Assembly (NCBI GenBank): GCA_943370175.1
Contig: CALRPU020000028.1
Coordinates: 11,541-75,540, forward strand
From: Ideonella_A intermedia_A
GTDB lineage: Bacteria; Pseudomonadota; Gammaproteobacteria; Burkholderiales; Burkholderiaceae_C
DNA: 64,000 bases
Direction: 5' to 3'
Below, one piece after another: positions 46,809 to 55,984 of the stretch. The position numbers were made by a program, and so were the translations under genes. Under the pieces are notes generated by a model, which was given only the letters and a program-made list of their open reading frames with translations, was not told the origin of the DNA and did not search any database. Each line of letters opens with the position of its first letter. Positions within the stretch are counted from its first letter, which is position 1.

Positions 46809-47219
46809 TCAAGCGCCGCTGGGCAGCTTCGACAAGTCCATGTGAAAGGCCTCCCACACGTGGCCGTCCAGGTCCTCGAACGAGCGGTTGTACATGAAGC
46901 CCAGGTCCTGCAGGGCATTGACATCGGGCTTGCCGCCTTGCGCGGCCACCGCCTGCAGCATGCCATCCACCACCGCGCGATCGTCGCAGGCCAGCGCCAG
47001 CATCACCTCGCTGTGGCCGGGGTCCGGGATCGGCTTGCTGGTGAAGCTGTGCCACTTGGGGTGGGTCAGCAGCATCACGTGGATGGTGTCGGACATCACC
47101 ATGCACGCGGCGGTGTCGTCGCTGAATTGCGGGTTGTTGACGGCGCCGATCGCGGTGTAAAACGCCACCGCGCGAGGCAGGTCGCGCACCGGCAGGTTGA
47201 TGAAGATTTGCTTGGCCAT
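46809..47219 (-). CDS. VOC family protein (glyoxalase/bleomycin-resistance fold)
   Basis: VOC-superfamily protein of 136 residues. INLPVRDLPRAVAFYTAIG begins the first beta-alpha-beta-beta-beta unit, and FMYNRSFEDLDGHVWEAFHMD ends the second, with a candidate metal ligand Glu in HVWE. FSDDTAACMVMSDTIHVMLL matches a group often annotated as lactoylglutathione lyase. Enzyme activity is not shown by the sequence. Confidence 0.85.
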   Translation of the reverse strand: MAKQIFINLPVRDLPRAVAFYTAIGAVNNPQFSDDTAACMVMSDTIHVMLLTHPKWHSFTSKPIPDPGHSEVMLALACDDRAVVDGMLQAVAAQGGKPDVNALQDLGFMYNRSFEDLDGHVWEAFHMDLSKLPSGA

Positions 47220-47294
47220 GTCGTGCTCCGTGTGGGGCGGTTGGGGTCGTTTGGGGTCGGTGGCGATTGGTTGGAGCGTGAAGCGCGCTGGCGC

Positions 47295-47768
47295 TCAGCC
47301 GCGAACCGCCGCCTCGATGGCGGCGACGTCGATCTTGCCCATCTGCATCATCGCGTTGAAGGCGCGGCGCGCGGTGTCGCCACCACGCGCCATGGCGTCC
47401 GTGAGCACCCGCGGGGTGATTTGCCACGAGACGCCCCACGCGTCCTTGCACCAGCCGCAGGCGCTGGCTTGCCCGCCATGGTCGACGATGGCGTTCCAGT
47501 AGCGGTCGGTCTGTGCCTGGTCGTCGGTCGCGACCTGGAATGAAAAGGCTTCGGTCGGTTTGAACGCCGAACCGCCGTTGAGTCCGATGCACGGCAAGCC
47601 GAGCACGGTGAACTGAACCACCAGCACGTCACCGGCCTTGCCGGATGGATGGTCCGACGGGGCGCGCTGCACCGCCCCCACGTGGCTGTCGGGGAATGTC
47701 CGGGCATAGAAGTGGGCGGCGTCTTCCGCCGCCCCGTCGTACCACAGGCAAAGCGTTGCCTTGTTCAT
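47295..47768 (-). CDS. VOC family protein, PhnB/3-demethylubiquinone methyltransferase-like domain
   Basis: Protein of 157 residues. LCLWYDGAAEDAAHFYARTFPDSHVGAV and WCKDAWGVSWQITPRVL are typical of the PhnB-like/DUF899-related VOC subfamily. The annotation 3-demethylubiquinone methyltransferase given to this domain is historical; methyltransferase motifs are absent. It lies upstream of the other VOC gene with a 75-base gap, so the two may be co-transcribed. Confidence 0.83.
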   Translation of the reverse strand: MNKATLCLWYDGAAEDAAHFYARTFPDSHVGAVQRAPSDHPSGKAGDVLVVQFTVLGLPCIGLNGGSAFKPTEAFSFQVATDDQAQTDRYWNAIVDHGGQASACGWCKDAWGVSWQITPRVLTDAMARGGDTARRAFNAMMQMGKIDVAAIEAAVRG

Positions 47769-47909
47769 GTCGTTCCTCCTGGCGTGTCGTTGGGCTGGGC
47801 GTATTTCCTGCGTTCTTGGGCACGACGTTTGACATGGGCTGAAATCGACACGGTGTGCTGGCGCGGCGCCGTCCGCTTGCTGCGGGCGGCCCGCTGCCGG
47901 GTGTCAACC

Positions 47910-47928
47910 GCGCGCCAACCGGGCGCGC
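47910..47928. repeat. Perfect 7-bp inverted repeat
   Basis: GCGCGCC and GGCGCGC flank five bases, 43 bases before the start of the DUF1801 gene. It may be an operator or a hairpin in the leader. Confidence 0.35.
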
Positions 47929-47970
47929 AGCCGCTAGGATGGCAACTTCGCTGCTCGGTGACACCGCGTC

Positions 47971-48369
47971 ATGACCAACGCCGCCGCCCACCTCGACGCC
48001 CATGCCACCGGCCCGCTGCGCGACGACGCGCAGGCGCTGGTCGCGTTGATGCAGCGGGTCACGAACGAACCCCCGGTGATGTGGGGGTCGGGCATTGTCG
48101 GCTTCGGCCGTTACCGCTACCGCTACGACAGCGGCCGCGAGGGCGAGGCGGCGTTGGTCAGTTTCGCGGTGCGCAAGGGCGAGTTCGCGATCTACCTGTT
48201 GGCGGACATGGCAGAGCGGGACCGCCTGTTGGCCACGCTCGGCCGTCACCGCGCGGCCAAGGCCTGCGTGTACGTGAAACGGCTGGCCGACGTCGATCTC
48301 GCGGTGCTCGAGGCGCTGATCGCGATGTCGGTGCAAGAAACCTTGCGCCGTCACCCGCCGGCGGCCTGA
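47971..48369 (+). CDS. DUF1801 domain protein
   Basis: Small protein of 132 residues. WGSGIVGFGRYRYRYDSGREGEAALVSFAVRKGEFAIYL and the C-terminal KRLADVDLAVLEALI match the DUF1801 (YdhG-like) fold, found in many soil bacteria as a single-domain protein. No function is established. It stands alone, convergent with the glutamine-synthetase-like gene. Confidence 0.85.
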   Translation: MTNAAAHLDAHATGPLRDDAQALVALMQRVTNEPPVMWGSGIVGFGRYRYRYDSGREGEAALVSFAVRKGEFAIYLLADMAERDRLLATLGRHRAAKACVYVKRLADVDLAVLEALIAMSVQETLRRHPPAA

Positions 48370-48446
48370 CGTGCGGAGCCCGAGCGCGAACAGCGCGGCA
48401 GCACCGGCCCGCGGTGGGGGTCACCAGGCACCGTCGGCCAAGGCGC

Positions 48447-49901
48447 TCAGGCGAGCTCGATCAGGTGGCGCAGGTCCCAAGCCGTGCGCGGGTCGGCCAA
48501 CGCGGCGCGCTCGGCGTGTTCATGGGCCTTGATGGCGGTGTAGACCTCGACCAGGGCATCGCCGAGCACCTCCCGCAGCACACGGCTGGCATGCAGGGCG
48601 CGCAGGGCGTCCGGCAGACTGGCGGGCAGGGCATGGGCGTCGCTGGTGCCTTCGTCGGGCGCCCGGCCCGCCGCCAGGCCCTGCAGCCCGAGGCCCAGCG
48701 TGGCGGCCAGCACCAGGTACGGGTTGGCGTCACCGCCGGGCAGGCGGTTCTCGACGCGCCGCGCGGCCGGCCCGCCGGCGGGGATGCGGAAGGCGAGGGC
48801 GCGGTCCTCCGAGCCCCAACTCGCGTGCGATGGCGAGGCGTCCGACAGGCGGATCCGGTCGTAGGCCATGTCGTGGGGCGCGAACAGGGCCATGGCCGCA
48901 GGCGCATGGGCCTGCAGGCCGGCGATGAACTGGCCCAGCGCTGCCGTGTCGCGGCCGTCGGCGTCGGCGAACACGGGCCGCCAGGGGCCTTCGGTGCGCT
49001 GCAGGCTCACATGCCAGTGCATGCCAACGCCCGGCTGCGTGAGGAAGGGTTTGGGGGCAAAGCTGGCGAGGAAGCCATGGCGGCTGGCCAGCGCGCGGGC
49101 CAGGCGCTTGAAGCGGAACACCGCGTCGGCCTGGGCCAGCGGCTCCCCAGGCCGGAAATTGACTTCGAACTGTGACAAGGCCGATTCGTGGCCATGCCCG
49201 TTCAAGGCGATGCCTTGCGCATCGCATGCGGCGTACAGCGCGTCGAAGTAGGCCTCGAAATGCGCGGTGCGTTCGAGCGAGAACGCCTCGCAGGCCGACT
49301 CGCGGGCCAGGGCGTGCGGCGTGGCCCGTGCGCTGTCAAGGTGGATTTGTCCGGCGTGCGCCTCGCGGTGCAGCAGGAAGAACTCCAACTCCGGCGCCAC
49401 GGTGGCGCTCAGGCCAGCCGCGGCGCAGCGGGCCAGCACCCGGCGCAAGGCAGCGCGCGGCGACAACTCGCTCGCATCAACCTGGCGTTGCAGCGCCGGG
49501 CTCCACCAATGGCCAGAAGGCTCGCACAGCACGCTGGCCTCGTGCGGCCGGTCGGGGCGCGGGACCAGCGTGGTCAGGTCCGGGCGCAGGCTCACGTCGC
49601 TGTAGTCGGCGGGCAGCAAGCGGCCGAACACGGTGTCGGGCTCGCCCGCGGTCAGGGTCAGGCCGAACACCACCGAGGGCAGTTTGCACCCGCCGAGGGC
49701 CAGGAAATCGCCGAGCGCGACCAGCTTGCCGCGCGCGATCGAGGTGAAGTCGCCCACTGCGCATTCGACGAAGCGCGCGTTCAGCCGGTCGAGGGCGGCG
49801 GCGGCCTGATGGGCATCGATCGGTGGCAAGGCGTGGGCATCGGGCAAGGGCATGGCCAAACGGGGTTGGGGAGGGGCCGCGGCGGGCCGGGCCGCCATCA
49901 T
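48447..49901 (-). CDS. Glutamine synthetase family protein (gamma-glutamylamide ligase type)
   Basis: Glutamine-synthetase-fold ligase of 484 residues, of the PuuA-like type that joins glutamate to amines such as putrescine, rather than GlnA. ELEFFLLHREAHAG carries metal-binding Glu residues; GHGHESALSQFEVNFRPG, KPFLTQPGVGMHWHVSLQ and ENRLPGGDANPYLVLAATLGLGLQGL are the beta-grasp and catalytic signatures. No adenylylation loop like GlnA is seen. I chose the ATG at 49901 because AAGG lies upstream; 49853 is another candidate. It diverges from a gamma-glutamyltransferase gene. Confidence 0.88.
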   Translation of the reverse strand: MMAARPAAAPPQPRLAMPLPDAHALPPIDAHQAAAALDRLNARFVECAVGDFTSIARGKLVALGDFLALGGCKLPSVVFGLTLTAGEPDTVFGRLLPADYSDVSLRPDLTTLVPRPDRPHEASVLCEPSGHWWSPALQRQVDASELSPRAALRRVLARCAAAGLSATVAPELEFFLLHREAHAGQIHLDSARATPHALARESACEAFSLERTAHFEAYFDALYAACDAQGIALNGHGHESALSQFEVNFRPGEPLAQADAVFRFKRLARALASRHGFLASFAPKPFLTQPGVGMHWHVSLQRTEGPWRPVFADADGRDTAALGQFIAGLQAHAPAAMALFAPHDMAYDRIRLSDASPSHASWGSEDRALAFRIPAGGPAARRVENRLPGGDANPYLVLAATLGLGLQGLAAGRAPDEGTSDAHALPASLPDALRALHASRVLREVLGDALVEVYTAIKAHEHAERAALADPRTAWDLRHLIELA

Positions 49902-50064
49902 CGTGCCGAAGCCTTGCCGGTCAGCTGTCGCCAAGGTGACGCTGCGTGGATTGACACTTGACGGCACCCATGCCTTGTCGCGACATTCAAGCCCGAGATC
50001 GGCGGACACCGCACGCAGCGGCCACCACCGGCATCCACGAAACGAACCGAGAACGGAGGCGCCC

Positions 50065-52095
50065 ATGCCCATCCCCACACTCCCTTTTGCCCCGCCGAGG
50101 TGGTTGATTGGCCTGGTCGGCGGTGGCCTGTGCACGGCCCTGGTGGCGTGTGGTGGCGACAGCGACGGCACCGTCGACAGCGACAACGCCTGCGTCCAGT
50201 CCACGGCGGCAGGCGGTGTCGTGGTCGGGTCGGGGCTGCCAGGCGACCCGGCGATCCCGGAGCCGTCGTCCGGCTACAAGCTGGGCGCCAAGCCGGTGGT
50301 GGGCAAGCGTTACATGGTGGTCACGGCCAACCCGCTGGCGACGCAGGCGGGTTGTGACGTGCTCAAACGCGGCGGCAGCGCCGCCGACGCCGCGGTCGCG
50401 GTTCAGGCCGTGTTGGGCCTGGTGGAACCGCAGTCGTCGGGCTTGGGCGGAGGGGCCTTCATGCTGCACTACAACGCCGCCACCAAGGCCGTGGTGGCCT
50501 ACGACGGCCGCGAGCAGGCGCCCGCCGCTGCCACGCCCGACTACCTGCGCTACATCAGCGCCACCAACACCGCCTACCCCTTGCCGACACCCGCCGGCAC
50601 GGCCAGTGACGGTGCGGCCTTCGGCGGGGTGCGGGCCAGCGGCCGATCGGTGGGCACCCCGGGCGCCGTGCGCATGCTGGAACTGGCCCACCAGGACAAC
50701 GGCAAGTTGCCGTGGAACACCTTGTTCGACGCTGGCATCAAGCTCGCCAGCGACGGCTTCAAGATCAGCGGCCGCCTCGCCGACGCCATCACCGCCAACC
50801 GCGCGAGTCTGTTGGTCGACGCCGACGCCACCGCCTACTTTTACGGCCCCGCGCCCGACTACGCGCCGAAGGCCTTGGGCACGCTGCTCAAGAACCAGCC
50901 GTATGCCGACATCTTGAGCGCCCTGGCCAGTGGCGGCGCCAATGCGCTGCACACCGGCCCCATCGCGCAGGCGATCGTCGACAAGATCAAGGCCACGGCC
51001 GGCAGCGGCCCCACCGCCATCGCCTTGACGCCCGGCCTGACCGAGCTGAGCGACCTGGCCGGCTACAAGGCCGTCAGGCGCCAGCCGGTGTGCACCACCT
51101 ACCGGGCCTGGTGGGTGTGCGGCATGTCGCCACCGTCGTCGGGCGGCATCGCCGTGGCGCAGACGCTGGGCATCCTGGAGAACTACAACCTGGCTGGCTT
51201 CGCGCCGACGTCGATGGACTCGGAGGGCGGCAAGCCGTCGGTGCTGGGCGTGCACATGGTCAGCGAGGCCCAGCGCCTGGCCTATGCCGACCGCAACAAG
51301 TACGTGGCCGACACCGATTTCGTGGCCTTGCCCGGCGGCAGCGTCGATGCGCTGTTGTCCAAGGACTACCTGCGCGGCCGCGCCAACCTGATCCGCTTCG
51401 ACCGCAGCCTGGGCACCGCCACCGCGGGCGTGTTTGCTGGCTTCCAGCCGCAAGGCATCAGCGACAGCGAGGGCCGTGGCACCACCCACATGACCATCGT
51501 GGACCAGACCGGCAATGTGGTGGTGATGACCACCACCGTGGAGAGCTCCATGGGGTCCTTCCGCATGGCGCGGGGCTTTTTGCTGAACAACCAGTTGACC
51601 GACTTCTCCTTCTCGCCCAGCGACGCCAGCGGCCCCATTGCCAACCGCGTGGGCCCATTGAAGCGCCCGCGCAGCTCGATGGCGCCGACGCTCGTGTTTG
51701 CCAAGGCGGCCGACGGCAGCATGGGCGCGTTCGTGATGGGCACGGGATCGCCCGGCGGCGCCAGCATCATCCAATTCGTCACCAAGACGCTGGTGGGGGC
51801 GCTGGATTGGGGCATGGACGCCCAGCAAGCCACCTCAATGATCAACTTTGGCGCCGCCAACAGCCCAACCACCGGCATCGGCGGCGAACACCCCAACGTG
51901 AATGCCGCCAGCAACGGCGTCAACGACCCGCTGGTGACCGGCTTGCGCGCCCTCGGCCACACGGTGAGCGTGGCGGCTCAAAGCAGCGGCACTGGCACGG
52001 TGATCCGCAAAGAAGTCAACGGGGAGTCGTCCTTGGTGGGCGGTGCCGACCCCCGGCGCGAAGGCTTGGTGTTGGGAGACGGCGTCACGCCCTGA
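50065..52095 (+). CDS. Gamma-glutamyltransferase, lipoprotein
   Basis: Gamma-glutamyltranspeptidase of 676 residues that removes or transfers gamma-glutamyl groups, e.g. from glutathione. The N terminus has a lipoprotein signal with lipobox LVAC at residues 26-29 followed by GGDSD, so the enzyme would be membrane-anchored in the periplasm. The catalytic Thr473 begins the small subunit in GRGTTHMTIVD; the GSPGGASI glycine motif is also present. CGGAGG precedes the ATG. With the divergent GS-like gene it forms a gamma-glutamyl pair; 5-oxoproline could then feed PxpABC. Confidence 0.93.
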   Translation: MPIPTLPFAPPRWLIGLVGGGLCTALVACGGDSDGTVDSDNACVQSTAAGGVVVGSGLPGDPAIPEPSSGYKLGAKPVVGKRYMVVTANPLATQAGCDVLKRGGSAADAAVAVQAVLGLVEPQSSGLGGGAFMLHYNAATKAVVAYDGREQAPAAATPDYLRYISATNTAYPLPTPAGTASDGAAFGGVRASGRSVGTPGAVRMLELAHQDNGKLPWNTLFDAGIKLASDGFKISGRLADAITANRASLLVDADATAYFYGPAPDYAPKALGTLLKNQPYADILSALASGGANALHTGPIAQAIVDKIKATAGSGPTAIALTPGLTELSDLAGYKAVRRQPVCTTYRAWWVCGMSPPSSGGIAVAQTLGILENYNLAGFAPTSMDSEGGKPSVLGVHMVSEAQRLAYADRNKYVADTDFVALPGGSVDALLSKDYLRGRANLIRFDRSLGTATAGVFAGFQPQGISDSEGRGTTHMTIVDQTGNVVVMTTTVESSMGSFRMARGFLLNNQLTDFSFSPSDASGPIANRVGPLKRPRSSMAPTLVFAKAADGSMGAFVMGTGSPGGASIIQFVTKTLVGALDWGMDAQQATSMINFGAANSPTTGIGGEHPNVNAASNGVNDPLVTGLRALGHTVSVAAQSSGTGTVIRKEVNGESSLVGGADPRREGLVLGDGVTP

Positions 52096-52121
52096 ACGGA
52101 CGTGGCGGGCACAATCGGTGG

Positions 52122-52778
52122 GTGCCCGATTCGACTCCCACTCTTTCCGCGTTGAGCGGACCCGACGCCGATCGCCCGGCCGAGGCGGTCTCGCCCGAAG
52201 ACGCGTGGGGCATGCGGCTGGCCCTGGACCAAGCCCACAACGCGTGGCTGGTGGGCGAGGTGCCGGTGGGGGCGGTGCTGGTCCGGCCCACCCCCAGTGG
52301 TCCGCAGGTGGTGGCCACTGGCTACAACCGGCCCATCACCGACCACGACCCCACGGCCCACGCCGAGATCGTGGCCCTGCGCCACGCGGCCACCCTGCTG
52401 AGCAACTACCGGCTGCCCGAGTGCGTGCTTTACGTCACCCTGGAGCCTTGCGCGATGTGCGCCATGGCTTTAATGCATGCACGCGTGCGCCGGGTCGTGT
52501 TCGGCGCCACCGACCCCAAGACCGGTGCCGCGGGGTCGGTGCTGAACCTGTTCGCGCAGGCGCAGCTCAACCACCACACCGCGCTGCAGGGCGGGGTGCT
52601 GGCCTACGATTGTGGGCAGGTGCTGCGCGACTTCTTCGCTGAACGCCGTGCCCACTACAAGCGGCGTCGCGCCATGACGACCCCGGACGATGGCGCGCCG
52701 GTGTTTGCTCAACCCATTCCCACCGGCGAGGCCATGGAGCTTCATCCCCCGCCCGCCTCCGACGAATCGCCCCGATGA
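52122..52778 (+). CDS. tadA: tRNA adenosine(34) deaminase TadA
   Basis: Zinc deaminase of 218 residues that makes inosine at the wobble position of tRNA-Arg. The motifs HAEIVAL and PCAMCAMAL carry the catalytic Glu and zinc ligands, and GEVPVGAVLV and the C-terminal DFFAERR fit TadA. The start is uncertain: I use a GTG that leaves about 30 residues before the conserved WGMRLALDQA; the ATG at 52212 is a minimal alternative. An extra C-terminal tail of about 35 residues is present. It overlaps the next gene by 4 bases. Confidence 0.92.
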   Translation: MPDSTPTLSALSGPDADRPAEAVSPEDAWGMRLALDQAHNAWLVGEVPVGAVLVRPTPSGPQVVATGYNRPITDHDPTAHAEIVALRHAATLLSNYRLPECVLYVTLEPCAMCAMALMHARVRRVVFGATDPKTGAAGSVLNLFAQAQLNHHTALQGGVLAYDCGQVLRDFFAERRAHYKRRRAMTTPDDGAPVFAQPIPTGEAMELHPPPASDESPR

Positions 52779-53704
52779 ATGACCTCGTGATCTTTTCCCC
52801 GTCCGGCGTGGTGGCCGACCCGGTGCCGCTGCGCCGGGCGGTCGCCCGGCTGAAGGCCCACGGCTTCGCGGTGCGTCTGGACGCCGACGCCCGCGCGCGC
52901 CACCAGCGGTTTGCAGGCGCCGATGAAGCGCGTGTCGCTGCCGTTCACCGCCTCGCAGACGCGTCGCCGTCGGTGGCCATGCCCACGCGCGGCGGTTACG
53001 GGCTGACCCGGCTGCTGGACCAACTCGACTGGCACCGCATCGGCCGCAGCGTGGCCGCCGGCACGCGGTGGGTGGGTCACAGCGACTTCACCGCCTTCCA
53101 GATGGGCCTGCTGGCCCACGTCAAGGACACCGCCCAGGCCCACACCTGGGCCGGGCCCATGGCCTGCTACGACTTCGGCCGCGCCGACGTGTCGCCCGAC
53201 GAACCAGGCGTCGACGACGTGACCGAGGCCTGCTTTCTGGAGGCCATGAGCGGCGCCCTGGAGGGCGCAGGGTTCCGCACCGAGGCCGGCTTCGACGGTC
53301 TGACCGCCCGCGGTCGGCTGTGGGGCGGCAACCTGTGCGTCATCGCCTCGCTGCTGGGCACGCGGCACTGGCCCGCGGCGCGGCTGACCAAGGGCGGCGT
53401 GCTGTTTGTGGAAGACGTCAACGAACACCCCTACCGCGTCGAACGCAGCCTGTTGCAACTGGCCCAGGCCGGGGTGCTGGACAGCCAGTCGGCGGTGCTG
53501 CTCGGGCAGTTCACCGAGTTCAAGCCGTCGCCGCTGGACCGTGGCTACGGGCTCAAGGCCATGGTGGCCCGGGTGCGCGCCAGCACGACCACGCCGGTGC
53601 TGACCGGCCTGCCGTTCGGCCACGTGCCCACCAAGCTCAGCCTGCCCTTCGGCCGCAAGGTCGACCTGGCGGTGCAGGGCCGCGATGTGTTGATCGGATG
53701 GTGA
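52775..53704 (+). CDS. ldcA: LD-carboxypeptidase (peptidase family S66)
   Basis: Muramoyl-tetrapeptide carboxypeptidase family, 309 residues. It removes terminal D-Ala from recycled murein tetrapeptides in the cytoplasm. PTRGGYGLTRLLDQLD, the nucleophile S103 in WVGHSDFTAF, the glutamate in LFVEDVNEHPYRVERSL and the histidine in LPFGHVPTKLSLPFG form the S66 Ser-Glu-His triad. No signal peptide. It overlaps tadA (ATGA) and a peptide importer follows after 8 bases, a setting that suggests recycling of murein peptides. Some family members cleave microcin C, another possibility. Confidence 0.92.
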   Translation: MNDLVIFSPSGVVADPVPLRRAVARLKAHGFAVRLDADARARHQRFAGADEARVAAVHRLADASPSVAMPTRGGYGLTRLLDQLDWHRIGRSVAAGTRWVGHSDFTAFQMGLLAHVKDTAQAHTWAGPMACYDFGRADVSPDEPGVDDVTEACFLEAMSGALEGAGFRTEAGFDGLTARGRLWGGNLCVIASLLGTRHWPAARLTKGGVLFVEDVNEHPYRVERSLLQLAQAGVLDSQSAVLLGQFTEFKPSPLDRGYGLKAMVARVRASTTTPVLTGLPFGHVPTKLSLPFGRKVDLAVQGRDVLIGW

Positions 53705-53712
53705 GGCTTGCG

Positions 53713-55983
53713 ATGACGATGACGCGGTTCATGCGCCGAAGCGGGGCCCACGCGGCCATGGCGGTCGCGTTGGGGCTGGCGCTGCTGGGCCTGGCCGGCT
53801 GCGACAACAGCCCCTACCCCAAGGGGGCGGCGGCCAGCAACCTGCTGTTCAATTCGTTCGACGAGCGCTCGCCGCGCTATCTGGACCCCACGGCGTCCTA
53901 CAGCAACCCGGAATCGGTCTACACCTATGCGGCCTACGAGCCGCTGTACAGCTACCACTACCTGAAGCGCCCTTACGAGCTGGTGCCGAAGCTGGCCGAA
54001 GCGGTCGTCGCACCGTACTTCGTCGACGCCCAGGGCAAGCGCCTGAGCGACGATGCCTCGCCCGACCAGGTGGCCGAGAGCGTCTACGACATCAAGATCA
54101 AGCGTGGCGTGATGTACGCGCCGCACCCGGCCTTTGCCCGCCAGGCCGGCAAGGGCCCCAACGGGCAAGACCTGTACGCGTATCACGCGATGACGCGCGA
54201 GCAGGTCGGAGAGCGCCGGTCGCCATTCGACTTCGAACTGCAAGGCACGCGCGAGGTCGTCGCCGACGACTTCGTTTATGCGATGAAGCGCCATGCGACC
54301 ACCCGCATCGAGACGCCGATCGCCGCGGTGTTCTCCGAATACGTGGTCGGCCTGAAAGACTACATCGCCCTGATCAAGCAGGAAGACGCCAAGCTGCTGG
54401 CCGGCCTGCCACAGGACAGCCAGGACAAGCCCTTCCTGGACTTCCGTCGCTGGCCCTTGGCGGGCGTGACCGCGCTGGACAGCCACACGGTGCGCATGCG
54501 CATCAAGGGCAAGTACCCGCAGTGGAAGTACTGGCTGGCTTTGCCCTTCACCGCCCCTGTGCCCTGGGAGGCCGACGCCTTCTACGCCCAGCCGGGCATG
54601 CTGGCCAAGGGCCTGAGCCTGGTGCGCTGGCCAGTGGGCAGCGGCCCGTTCATGATGACCGAGTACGTGCAGGACCGCCTGCACGTGATGAAGCGCAACC
54701 CCAACTTCCGCGGTGAGCCCTACCCGTGTGAGGGCGCTCCTGGCGACCAGGAGGCCGGCCTGCTGACGGACTGCGGAAAGATGATGCCCTTCATCGACGG
54801 CTTCCAGTCCGTGATCGTCAAGGAGCGGGTGCCGCGCAAGGAGATGTTCAAGCAGGGTTACCTCGATGTGCCGGAAATCGAGCGGCCCGACTGGGGCGTC
54901 GAGTTCCGCGCGGACGCCGAAGACTCCGACGACGTGCGCCGATTTTTCGACCAGCGCGGCTTCAAGTTTCCGCAGACCACGGACATCAACAACTGGTACC
55001 TGGGCTTCAATTGGCTGGACCCCGTGATCGGCAAGGGCGACACGCCCGAGCAGCAAACGCGCAACCGCAAGCTGCGCCAGGCGCTGTCGATTGCGATCGA
55101 TTGGGAAGAGGGCTACGGCCGCATCTTCCGCAACAAGGGCGGCGAGCCCGCCCACGGGCCGGTGCCCCCGGGCGTGTTCGGCTCGCGTGAAGGCCAGCCT
55201 GGGGGCCACAACCCGGTGACCCACAAGGTGGTGGAGGGCAAGGTCGTGCGCCGCAGCATCGACGAGGCGCGCCAGCTGCTGGCCGAGGCCGGCTACCCCA
55301 ATGGCCGCGATGCCCGCAGCGGCAAGCCGCTGGTGCTCAACTACGACTACCAGCGCACCCCGACGCCGGAGATCAAGTCCGAGCTGGACTGGATGGTCAA
55401 GCAGTTCGCCAAGCTCGGCGTGCAGCTGGAGATCCGGGCCACCGACTACAACCAGTTCCAGGACAAGGTGCTCAAGGGCAAGCACCAGATCTTCTGGTGG
55501 GGCTGGCTGGGCGACTATCCCGACGCGGAGAACTTCTTGTTCCTGCTGTATGGCCCCAACTCGAAGTCCCTGAGCCAGGGCGAGAACACCGCCAACTACA
55601 GCAACCCCGAGTACGACCGCTTGTACCGGCAGATGCAGGCGCTGGAGGACGGGCCCGAGAAGCAGGCCGTCATCGACAAGATGGTGGCCATCGTGCGCGA
55701 GGACTCGCCCTGGGCCTGGGGTTACTGGCCTTATGTGGCGCAGGCGTTTCAACCGTGGGTGGCCAATGGCAAGCCCAGCATCCTGATCCGTGACATGTCG
55801 AAGTACTACCGCCTTGACGCGGCGCAGCGCGTGTCGCTGCAGGCGCAGTGGAATCAGCCCACGTGGTGGCCGCTTCTCGCGCTGATCGCGCTGCTCGCCG
55901 CCTTGGTGTGGCTGGCGCGCCGCAGCTACCAGCATCGCCAGCTGGCCACCGCCTTGCAAGCCGCGCCGCCGGTGGGAGCCTGA
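53713..55983 (+). CDS. Peptide ABC transporter substrate-binding lipoprotein with C-terminal membrane helix
   Basis: SBP_bac_5 family receptor of 756 residues, longer than usual. The N terminus has a lipoprotein signal ending LGLAGC. NSFDERSPRYLDPTASYSNPE and SYDIKIKRGV-like strings, RWPVGSGPFMMTEY, NRKLRQALSIAIDW and WWGWLGDYPDAENFLFLLYGPNS are typical of Yej/Opp-type peptide receptors. Unusual is a hydrophobic helix (WWPLLALIALLAALVWLARRS) near the C terminus, which would anchor both ends in the membrane. The ATG at 53713 follows GAGG; the permease begins one base after the stop. Confidence 0.9.
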   Translation: MTMTRFMRRSGAHAAMAVALGLALLGLAGCDNSPYPKGAAASNLLFNSFDERSPRYLDPTASYSNPESVYTYAAYEPLYSYHYLKRPYELVPKLAEAVVAPYFVDAQGKRLSDDASPDQVAESVYDIKIKRGVMYAPHPAFARQAGKGPNGQDLYAYHAMTREQVGERRSPFDFELQGTREVVADDFVYAMKRHATTRIETPIAAVFSEYVVGLKDYIALIKQEDAKLLAGLPQDSQDKPFLDFRRWPLAGVTALDSHTVRMRIKGKYPQWKYWLALPFTAPVPWEADAFYAQPGMLAKGLSLVRWPVGSGPFMMTEYVQDRLHVMKRNPNFRGEPYPCEGAPGDQEAGLLTDCGKMMPFIDGFQSVIVKERVPRKEMFKQGYLDVPEIERPDWGVEFRADAEDSDDVRRFFDQRGFKFPQTTDINNWYLGFNWLDPVIGKGDTPEQQTRNRKLRQALSIAIDWEEGYGRIFRNKGGEPAHGPVPPGVFGSREGQPGGHNPVTHKVVEGKVVRRSIDEARQLLAEAGYPNGRDARSGKPLVLNYDYQRTPTPEIKSELDWMVKQFAKLGVQLEIRATDYNQFQDKVLKGKHQIFWWGWLGDYPDAENFLFLLYGPNSKSLSQGENTANYSNPEYDRLYRQMQALEDGPEKQAVIDKMVAIVREDSPWAWGYWPYVAQAFQPWVANGKPSILIRDMSKYYRLDAAQRVSLQAQWNQPTWWPLLALIALLAALVWLARRSYQHRQLATALQAAPPVGA

Positions 55984-55984
55984 G

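Noticed and set aside
46067..46966. Large frame opposite the 46.3-46.7 kb membrane protein as an extra gene
   Set aside because: Its product is a shifted reading over the 9-base tandem repeat and neighbouring genes without any recognisable domain.
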